DNA of 11,718 bases, taken from positions 1-11,718 of the forward strand of contig CAIZNF010000385.1 in NCBI GenBank assembly GCA_903934275.1, written 5' to 3'. Origin of the DNA: an uncultured Nitrosomonadales bacterium (lineage in GTDB: Bacteria; Pseudomonadota; Gammaproteobacteria; Burkholderiales; Gallionellaceae). Shown in pieces: positions 6,399 to 11,718 of the stretch (position 1 is its first letter; each line of letters begins with the position of its first letter). The translations under genes were made by a program, and so were the position numbers. The notes beneath the pieces are model-generated. The model was not told the origin of the DNA, made no database searches, and saw nothing but the letters and a program-made list of their open reading frames with translations.

Positions 6399-7878
6399 TA
6401 CTTCCGCAAATACTGGCATCAATAATCTGGAAACCGCCGCGCACCCGGAGAACCTGCGCCGCGTCGTGATCGAACCGGTGTCTCGCGTCGAGGGGCACGG
6501 CAAGGTCACGCTGCTGCTGGACGAGAACGACCACGTGCACCAGGTGCGGCTGCATATCGTCGAGTTTCGCGGCTTCGAAAAATTTATCCAAGGGCGGCCT
6601 TATTGGGAAGCGCCGGTGATGGTACAACGGCTGTGCGGTATCTGTCCGGTGAGCCACCATATCGCCGCGTCCAAGGCGATGGACATGATCGTCGGTGCGA
6701 CGCTCACGCCAACGGCGGAGAAGGTGCGGCGGCTGATGCACTACGGCCAGATACTGCAATCGCATGCGCTGCATTTCTTCCACCTGTGCTCGCCCGATTT
6801 ATTATTCGGCTTCGATTCGGATGTCGCGAAACGCAACATCGTCGGCATCGTCGCCGCCTACCCCGAGATTGCCAAACAGGGCGTGCTGCTGCGCAAATAC
6901 GGCCAGGAAGTGATCCGTGTCACAGCGGGCAAACGCGTACACGGCACCGGCTCGATTCCCGGCGGCGTGAACAAGAACGTCAGCGCGGAAGAGCGCGACT
7001 ATCTGCTCAAGGACATCGGCCAGATGGTCGAATGGAGCCGCGCGGCGGTCGGTATCGCGCGGCAGTTGTTCGAGCAGAACCTCGACCTGTACAACAACTT
7101 CGGCACGTTCAAGGCGCACACGCTCAACCTGGTGCGCGCCGACGGCGCGCTGGATCTGTATCACGGCGGGTTGCGCGCGCGCGACATGAACGGCAACATG
7201 CTGCTCGACCACTACGATTACTCGCACTACTGGGACGTGATCTTCGAGGACGTGAAACCGTGGTCATATATGAAATTCCCGTTCTTGCGCAGCCTCGGGC
7301 CGGAAACCGGCTGGTATCGCGTCGGGCCGTTGAGCCGCGTGACGCAGTGCGACTTTATTCCGACACCCTTGGCAGAAGAACAGCGCAAGCTGTTCATGGC
7401 GTTTAACGGCGGCTCGGCAACGGTCGCGACGCTGGGCTTCCACTGGGCGCGCATGATCGAGATGCTGCATGCCGCCGAGCTCATCCAAGAACTGCTGCAC
7501 GACCCCGACCTGCAAGGCGGCGATCTGGTCAGCACCGGCAAACGCCAGGCGCGCGGTGTCGGCGTGATCGAAGCGCCACGCGGCACGCTGATCCACCATT
7601 ACAAGGTGGACGACAACGACCAGATCATTCGCTGCAACCTGATCGTCTCCACCACGCACAACAATCAGGCGATGAACGAAGCGGTCCGCCAAGTGGCGCG
7701 GCAATTTATCGACGGGCGCAAACTCACCGAAGGCCTGCTCAACCACATCGAGGTCGCGATCCGCGCCTTCGATCCCTGCCTGTCCTGCGCCACCCACGCG
7801 CTGGGCAAAATGCCGCTGAAAATCGAACTCATTGATGCCGAGGGCAAGCAGGTCGATACGCTCACGCGTGATGGTTGA
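6391..7878 (+). CDS. hoxH: NAD-reducing hydrogenase large subunit HoxH
   Basis: HoxH carries the Ni-Fe(CN)2CO site where hydrogen is split or formed. Counting from the ATG at 6391 it has 495 residues. The L1 motif RLCGICPVSHH contains Cys82 and Cys85, and the C-terminal L2 motif DPCLSCATH contains Cys463 and Cys466. These are the four nickel ligands. IEPVSRVEGHGK near residue 27 is the usual N-terminal signature. After His469 there are 26 residues (ALGKMP onward) that maturation should remove; hoxW downstream encodes the likely protease. Another in-frame ATG at 6376 would add five residues. I prefer 6391 because its 8-nt overlap with the hoxY stop (ATGACTGA) is a typical coupling arrangement, but neither start has a strong ribosome site. 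The N-terminus is about 20 residues longer than the Cupriavidus protein as I recall it. Motifs place it in group 3d. Confidence 0.97.
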   Translation: MTDTSANTGINNLETAAHPENLRRVVIEPVSRVEGHGKVTLLLDENDHVHQVRLHIVEFRGFEKFIQGRPYWEAPVMVQRLCGICPVSHHIAASKAMDMIVGATLTPTAEKVRRLMHYGQILQSHALHFFHLCSPDLLFGFDSDVAKRNIVGIVAAYPEIAKQGVLLRKYGQEVIRVTAGKRVHGTGSIPGGVNKNVSAEERDYLLKDIGQMVEWSRAAVGIARQLFEQNLDLYNNFGTFKAHTLNLVRADGALDLYHGGLRARDMNGNMLLDHYDYSHYWDVIFEDVKPWSYMKFPFLRSLGPETGWYRVGPLSRVTQCDFIPTPLAEEQRKLFMAFNGGSATVATLGFHWARMIEMLHAAELIQELLHDPDLQGGDLVSTGKRQARGVGVIEAPRGTLIHHYKVDDNDQIIRCNLIVSTTHNNQAMNEAVRQVARQFIDGRKLTEGLLNHIEVAIRAFDPCLSCATHALGKMPLKIELIDAEGKQVDTLTRDG

Positions 7879-7930
7879 GGCCGTTTCCGCTTGAAAAATC
7901 AAACAACCCTGTAGGAGTTCAGTGCTCCTT

Positions 7931-8050
7931 ATGAAAGAAACCGTTCGCCCTGAGCTCGTCAAAGGGCTGTGGATGAATATCCGGTGGTTCGACAAGTTCA
8001 CCACGAACTGTTGGGCGGGTAGCTTGTGGCAGGGTCGCTATAATGAATGA
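7931..8050 (+). other. Possible short upstream ORF overlapping the hoxW start
   Basis: A 39-codon frame begins MKETVRPELVKG, runs through the dispersed repeat, and stops at TGA 8048-8050, eight bases beyond the hoxW ATG. AGGAG (7913-7917) lies 13 nt upstream of its ATG and can pair with CTCCT (7925-7929), so the ribosome site may be partly hidden. The peptide is probably not functional, because most of it is translated repeat. Translation here could couple hoxW to the operon with the same ATG-to-TGA overlap length seen at hoxY/hoxH. Confidence 0.25.
7942..8010. repeat. Dispersed inverted repeat between hoxH and hoxW
   Basis: CGTTCGCCCTGAGCTCGTC on the left and GGTTCGACAAGTTCACCACG on the right form an imperfect inverted repeat around a short spacer with GTGGATGAATATCCG. 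This matches, from memory, a very common proteobacterial intergenic repeat in which CCCTGAGC..GTCGAAGGGC faces GTTCGACAGGCTCACCACGAAC. It has no coding role and splits the operon between hoxH and hoxW. It could fold in the mRNA and affect read-through or hoxW translation. Confidence 0.75.
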
Positions 8051-8507
8051 AACCGTCGCGCCGAGACTCATCATCGGCATCGGCAACCCCAGTCGCGGCG
8101 ATGACGCGCTCGGTTCATTGTGTATCGAGCGCCTACAAGCCCTGCAACTGCCGGACACGGAACTGCTGACCGACTTCCAGTTGCAGATCGAATACGTGCT
8201 GGATCTGCTGGGACGCGAGGAAGTGATCTTCGTCGATGCCGCCGCCAGTGGCGCAGAACCCTACGCCTTCGGCCCTCTAGCCGCGCAAATCGATCACAGT
8301 GTCACCACCCACGCCGTTTCACCGTCCGCGCTGCTGGCGACCGGTCAGCAGATCAACGGTCATCTGCCGCCCAATACCTACCTGCTCGCCATCCGTGGCT
8401 ACAGCTTCGAACTTGGAGACGCGCTTAGCGCGCAGGCCGCAAACAATTTCGATCATGCGATTGAATTTCTTGAACGGCACATGGGAATTTTGCCGCCTAA
8501 TTTATAG
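8043..8507 (+). CDS. hoxW: Hydrogenase maturation endopeptidase HoxW
   Basis: This 154-residue protein belongs to the HybD/HoxW family of nickel-dependent hydrogenase maturation proteases (peptidase M52). It should cut the C-terminal peptide from HoxH after nickel insertion, in the cytoplasm. The family signature IGIGNPSRGDDALG is at residues 11-24. The likely nickel-sensing ligands are Asp21, Asp65 (in VIFVDAAASG) and His90 (in TTHAVSP), by alignment with HybD Glu16, Asp62 and His93. The length is normal. Its position behind hoxH makes HoxW more likely than a protease for another hydrogenase. The start has only a weak AGGG eight bases upstream. It is separated from hoxH by 164 nt holding a dispersed repeat, and a short upstream frame overlaps its ATG. 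A TATAAT spans the start codon but has no suitable -35. Confidence 0.93.
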   Translation: MNETVAPRLIIGIGNPSRGDDALGSLCIERLQALQLPDTELLTDFQLQIEYVLDLLGREEVIFVDAAASGAEPYAFGPLAAQIDHSVTTHAVSPSALLATGQQINGHLPPNTYLLAIRGYSFELGDALSAQAANNFDHAIEFLERHMGILPPNL

Positions 8508-8605
8508 GGAACCTCTATAGCAAGCGAACATGAATATCACCACAATTCACTTGCCCTACAAGCTCAACGGCTGACTTCATATTCTTCTTCAAACGGGGGG
8601 TAATT

Positions 8606-8702
8606 TGCAGGTCGGGCTGTGCCAGACAGCCATATCTGGCGGGTAAAACCCGCCCAACGTTAGCGTAATCAGCCAAGGATTACATGCGATGACCGACCTG
8701 CA
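8606..8702. terminator. Nested hairpins between convergent hoxW and clpA
   Basis: A perfect 10-bp inverted repeat (TGCAGGTCGG at 8606-8615, CCGACCTGCA at 8693-8702) encloses two smaller stems. GCCAGA/TCTGGC is at 8621-8640 and GGCGGGT-AAA-ACCCGCC at 8638-8654; they overlap by three bases, so they are alternatives. The site lies between two convergent stop codons, where a two-way terminator is expected, but there is no T-run after the strong stem. It may instead be another palindromic repeat. The remaining bases of 8508-8714 show no gene. Confidence 0.35.
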
Positions 8703-8714
8703 CAGGCTAACAGG

Positions 8715-10970
8715 TCAGGCTGTTACCGCTTCTTCCGAAAAATCCAGAACCACCTTGCCATCCTTCACGTCCACGGTGACTTTTCCACCGTTCGCCAATT
8801 TGCCGAACAGCAGTTCGTCTGCCAATGCGGAGCGTATGGTGTCCTGGATCAGGCGCGCCATTGGACGTGCACCCATCTGCGGGTCAAAGCCGTGCTTGGC
8901 AAGGTAATCCTTGAGCGCATCGGTAAACACAACTTCCACTTTTTTGTCGTGCAACTGCTCCTCCAGCTGCATCAGAAATTTGTCCACCACACGCAGAATA
9001 ACTTCGTGATCGAGCGGCGCGAAGGAGATGATGGCATCCAGGCGGTTACGAAATTCCGGCGTGAAGGTACGCTTGATGTCGGCCATTTCATCACCACTCG
9101 CGCTGTTTTGGGTGAAGCCGATTTGAGTCTTGTTCAACGCTTCCGCACCCGCGTTGGTGGTCATGATAACAACTACGTTGCGAAAATCCGCCTTACGTCC
9201 GTTGTTGTCGGTGAGCGTGCCATGATCCATCACTTGCAACAGGATATTGAAAACGTCCGGGTGCGCTTTTTCAATTTCATCAAGCAGCACCACGGCATGC
9301 GGTTGCTTGCTGATAGCTTCGGTGAGCAAACCTCCCTGTTCGAAGCCGACATAACCGGGTGGCGCACCGATCAAGCGCGACACGGCGTGGCGTTCCATGT
9401 ATTCGGACATATCGAAGCGATGCAACGGCATCCCCATCGCATAAGCGAGTTGCCGCGCCACTTCGGTCTTTCCGACACCGGTCGGACCGGAAAACAGGAA
9501 GTTGCCGATAGGTTTTTGCGGGTTGCCAAGGCCGCTACGCGACATCTTGATGGCGGTGGCAATTGCGTCAATCGCTTTATTTTGCCCGAACACCACCGCT
9601 TTCAAATCGCGATCCAGCGTCTTCAGCGCGTTGCGGTCATCCGAGGATACGCTGCGCGGCGGGATGCGCGCGATCTTGGAAATAATCTCTTCGATCTCGT
9701 GCTTGCCGATAATTTTCTTTTGCTTCGATTTCGGCAGGATGCGTTGCGCGGCTCCCGCTTCGTCGATCACATCGATGGCTTTGTCGGGCAAGTGCCGGTC
9801 ATTGATAAAGCGCGCGGAAAGCTCCGCCGCACTGGACAATGCCGCAGCGCTATATTTGACGCTGTGGTGTTCTTCAAAGCGAGATCTCAATCCACGCAAA
9901 ATCGCAATGGTTTGTTCGACAGAAGGCTCCGGCACATCAATTTTCTGGAAGCGGCGCGACAGCGCATGATCTTTCTCGAATATCCCGCGATATTCCTTGT
10001 ATGTGGTTGCACCGATACACTTCAATTGCCCGTTCGACAAAGCCGGTTTGAGCAGATTGGATGCATCCATCGTGCCTCCGGAAGCTGCACCCGCGCCGAT
10101 CAAGGTGTGAATTTCATCAATGAACAAAACCGCGTTCGGTGCGTCGCTCAATTCCTTCAGCACCGCTTTGAGGCGTTGCTCAAAATCGCCACGGTATTTG
10201 GTGCCCGCCAGCAGCGAGCCCATGTCCAGCGAATAAACACGCGCGCCCCTGAGAATTTCCGGCACTTCTTCCTCGACGATGCGCCGTGCCAGACCTTCGG
10301 CAATCGCCGTCTTGCCCACCCCGGCCTCACCCACCAGCAACGGGTTGTTCTTGCGGCGGCGGCACAGTGTTTGAATCACGCGCTCCAACTCAATTTCGCG
10401 CCCGATGAGCGGGTCTATCTTGCCAGCCAAAACTTGCGCATTGAGATCCAGCGTATATTGTTTCAGTATGCCTTCCTCGCCGGCTTGCTGTTCCGGCTCC
10501 GCGTCCCCATGCGGCTGTGGAACACCGCCACCAGCCTCGCTTTTGGCAACGCCATGCACAATGTAATTCACCACATCAAGGCGGTTGACACCGCGTTCTG
10601 TCAAAAAATGCACCGCGTGAGAATCTTTTTCGCCAAACAGCGCGGCGAGAATATTTGCACCGGATACCTCCCTTTTCTGGGTGGATTGCACATGCAATAT
10701 CGCGCGCTGGATGACTCGCTGAAAACCAACGGTAGGCTGCGTATCCACCTCCCCGTCACCCGCAATGATCGGCGTATGTTTATCGACGAATGTTGCGACT
10801 ATCCGGCGCAACTCATCAATATTCACGTTGCAGGAACGCAACACCTGCAAGGCGGAAGCGTTGTCCAACATGGCGAGCAACAGATGCTCAACAGTAATGA
10901 ACTCGTGGCGCTTCTGGCGCGCCTCGACAAACGCCATGTGCAAGCTGACTTCCAATTCCTGCGCGATCAT
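8715..10970 (-). CDS. clpA: ATP-dependent Clp protease ATP-binding subunit ClpA
   Basis: ClpA is the AAA+ unfoldase that feeds proteins into the ClpP peptidase in the cytoplasm. The 751 residues match the usual ClpA length. The N-terminal Clp_N double repeat (about 1-145), which docks ClpS, is followed by a short acidic linker. The first AAA+ module has Walker A GEAGVGKT (214-221) and Walker B VLFIDE (281-286). The second has Walker A GPTGVGKT (495-502) and Walker B VVLLDE (560-565). There is no ClpB-type coiled-coil insert. The tripeptide IGF at 617-619 sits where the ClpP-binding IGL loop of E. coli ClpA lies. The minus-strand sequence AGGGGAAA before the ATG is a good ribosome site, inside the end of clpS. 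One base separates the clpS stop from this ATG, so translation is probably coupled. No clpP is in the window. Confidence 0.98.
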   Translation of the reverse strand: MIAQELEVSLHMAFVEARQKRHEFITVEHLLLAMLDNASALQVLRSCNVNIDELRRIVATFVDKHTPIIAGDGEVDTQPTVGFQRVIQRAILHVQSTQKREVSGANILAALFGEKDSHAVHFLTERGVNRLDVVNYIVHGVAKSEAGGGVPQPHGDAEPEQQAGEEGILKQYTLDLNAQVLAGKIDPLIGREIELERVIQTLCRRRKNNPLLVGEAGVGKTAIAEGLARRIVEEEVPEILRGARVYSLDMGSLLAGTKYRGDFEQRLKAVLKELSDAPNAVLFIDEIHTLIGAGAASGGTMDASNLLKPALSNGQLKCIGATTYKEYRGIFEKDHALSRRFQKIDVPEPSVEQTIAILRGLRSRFEEHHSVKYSAAALSSAAELSARFINDRHLPDKAIDVIDEAGAAQRILPKSKQKKIIGKHEIEEIISKIARIPPRSVSSDDRNALKTLDRDLKAVVFGQNKAIDAIATAIKMSRSGLGNPQKPIGNFLFSGPTGVGKTEVARQLAYAMGMPLHRFDMSEYMERHAVSRLIGAPPGYVGFEQGGLLTEAISKQPHAVVLLDEIEKAHPDVFNILLQVMDHGTLTDNNGRKADFRNVVVIMTTNAGAEALNKTQIGFTQNSASGDEMADIKRTFTPEFRNRLDAIISFAPLDHEVILRVVDKFLMQLEEQLHDKKVEVVFTDALKDYLAKHGFDPQMGARPMARLIQDTIRSALADELLFGKLANGGKVTVDVKDGKVVLDFSEEAVTA

Positions 10971-10971
10971 T

Positions 10972-11280
10972 TTACGTTTCCCCTATACCGCATCGTAGCG
11001 GATGCCCATGTTGTTTTGCAAACATTGAAACTTGAGCGACTTTGGTTTCAGCAACATCCAGCGAATACACCCCACACACCGCCGACCCTTCATTATGCAC
11101 TTTGAGCATGATTTGCAACGCGCGTTCACGATCCATCGCAAAAAATCGTTGCAACACTTCAATCACGAATTCCATTGTCGTGTAATCGTCATTAAATAAA
11201 ACCACTTTATACATTCGTGGCGGTTTCATTCTAGCGCGTTCCGGCGCGAGCACTGAACTACCCTGTTGTCTGTTAGCCAT
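10972..11280 (-). CDS. clpS: ClpS, N-degron adaptor of ClpAP
   Basis: ClpS delivers proteins with destabilising N-terminal residues to ClpA and blocks ClpA self-degradation. The 102-residue length is typical. A flexible, charged N-terminal tail (1-20) is followed by the core starting [20 protein letters not shown]. The N-degron pocket residues Asn30, Asp31 and Asp32, Met36 and His62 are all present. [11 protein letters not shown] and the C-terminal GHPLRC are also family features. AAGGA lies only two bases before the ATG, which is tight. A second in-frame ATG (residue 18) would cut off the tail needed to act on ClpA, so I keep the longer form. It is first in a clpS-clpA operon and divergent from a csp gene, an order also known from E. 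coli (cspD/clpS-clpA). Confidence 0.97.
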   Translation of the reverse strand: MANRQQGSSVLAPERARMKPPRMYKVVLFNDDYTTMEFVIEVLQRFFAMDRERALQIMLKVHNEGSAVCGVYSLDVAETKVAQVSMFAKQHGHPLRCGIGET

Positions 11281-11375
11281 AATCCTTGAAGTTCATTCTG
11301 ACAGTTTCCCCAAGCCGCATACTTGATGATTAGCGATGCTTTTTCAAGTCTAATCGAAAATATTTTAAAAAAACC

Positions 11376-11405
11376 TTGACGACACCAATCAAACCAGAGT
11401 AAAAA
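11376..11405 (+). promoter_or_regulatory. Candidate sigma-70 promoter of the csp gene
   Basis: TTGACG (11376-11381) matches the -35 consensus at 5 of 6 positions. It is followed after 18 bases by TAAAAA (11400-11405), 4 of 6 for the -10. Transcription from here would give a leader of roughly 105 nt before the csp ATG, in keeping with the long leaders of cold-shock genes. The opposite strand of this 238-nt divergent gap should also hold the clpS promoter; I found no convincing match for it. Confidence 0.4.
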
Positions 11406-11482
11406 GAGAACTGGTGTTTGATTCAAAGTATCTGCAGTACTGGTTTTGCCGTGTGCGATCTTAGATTCAAACAGTCTCGCGG

Positions 11483-11493
11483 GGGGTTTCCCC
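11483..11493 (+). promoter_or_regulatory. GC hairpin in the csp leader
   Basis: GGGG-TTT-CCCC forms a short stable stem about 25 bases before the csp start codon, followed by GTTTCTTT and then the ribosome site AAGGAAG. A stem just before the ribosome site may take part in temperature-dependent folding of the leader, or act as a weak terminator-like pause. The structure is visible; the role is inference. Confidence 0.35.
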
Positions 11494-11518
11494 GTTTCTT
11501 TAGTAAGGAAGTAAACAC

Positions 11519-11718
11519 ATGGCAACAGGTACAGTTAAATGGTTCAACGACGCAAAGGGTTTTGGCTTTATCACTCCCGATGATGGTAGCGAAGATTTGT
11601 TCGCGCACTTTTCCGCAATCAACATGAGCGGCTTCAAGTCACTCAAAGAAGGCCAGAAGGTAACCTTTGAAGTAGTACAGGGTCCTAAAGGCAAGCAAGC
11701 TTCCAACATCCAAGCCCC
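11519..11718 (+). CDS. Cold-shock protein, CspA family (cut by window end)
   Basis: CspA-family proteins are small cytoplasmic beta-barrels that bind single-stranded RNA and DNA and melt mRNA structure. The visible 66 complete codons begin [18 protein letters not shown]. The RNP1 motif KGFGFI (13-18) and the RNP2 motif DLFAHF (26-31) are both present. The last complete residues are SNIQA; most members end within one or two residues of that point, so almost the whole protein is here and only the stop is missing. The ribosome site TAAGGAAG before the ATG is strong. The gene is divergent from clpS. Whether it is cold-induced or constitutive cannot be told from the sequence, so I give no specific paralogue name. 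Confidence 0.95.
   Translation, partial: MATGTVKWFNDAKGFGFITPDDGSEDLFAHFSAINMSGFKSLKEGQKVTFEVVQGPKGKQASNIQA

Noticed and set aside
8039..8044. Perfect TATAAT over the hoxW start codon
   Set aside because: There is no -35 at 16-18 bases, and transcription would begin inside the coding sequence. Treated as chance.
8892..11105. A 737-codon open frame on the plus strand, antisense to clpA and part of clpS
   Set aside because: It runs opposite two intact, well-conserved genes. Its product is rich in His, Arg, Gln and Phe with no domain pattern, as expected for the antisense shadow of a gene with strong codon bias.
1..11718. tRNA, rRNA, CRISPR arrays, transposases, defence genes
   Set aside because: No cloverleaf, regular spaced repeats or matching proteins were seen on either strand. 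The inverted repeats present are isolated palindromes.

Overview
This window looks like a chromosomal segment of a betaproteobacterium. The protein sequences and the divergent csp / clpS-clpA order fit a Nitrosomonadales- or Gallionellaceae-like lineage. That placement is inference from protein style and codon use; there is no rRNA or other marker here to fix it. I see no tRNA, rRNA, CRISPR array, transposase or phage gene.

Layout, left to right. Bases 1-307 hold the end of a dispersed repeat, a strong REP-type hairpin and a probable promoter for an orphan ParA-type ATPase (308-1075, +). A small conserved-looking hypothetical protein (1128-1364, -) converges on it. A gene-free stretch of about 450 bases (1365-1817) carries two different palindromic elements. 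One has perfect 22-bp terminal inverted repeats around a second GC-rich hairpin; the other abuts glmM. glmM (1818-3176, +) encodes phosphoglucosamine mutase of peptidoglycan and LPS precursor synthesis.

The centre is a compact operon for a bidirectional NAD-linked [NiFe] hydrogenase (group 3d): hoxF (3314-5113), hoxU, hoxY and hoxH, joined by 4-8 nt start/stop overlaps. After a 164-nt gap filled by a dispersed inverted repeat comes hoxW, the protease that processes HoxH. HoxFU form the diaphorase, which exchanges electrons with NAD(H) through FMN and Fe-S clusters. HoxYH form the hydrogenase, with HoxY carrying the proximal Fe-S cluster and HoxH the Ni-Fe site. There is no separate hoxE, because the NuoE-like domain is fused to the N-terminus of HoxF. 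There are no hyp maturation genes and no regulator in the window.

The right end is housekeeping: clpA (8715-10970, -) and clpS (10972-11280, -) run as a tight pair encoding the ClpAP unfoldase and its N-degron adaptor. A csp cold-shock gene (11519 onward, +, cut by the window end) is divergent from them.

I found no clearly new defence or metabolic system. The most distinctive material is non-coding: several unrelated palindromic families in successive intergenic gaps, one of which creates a short upstream ORF overlapping the hoxW start. The divergent N-terminal Fe-S site of HoxF and the orphan ParA are also worth a look.
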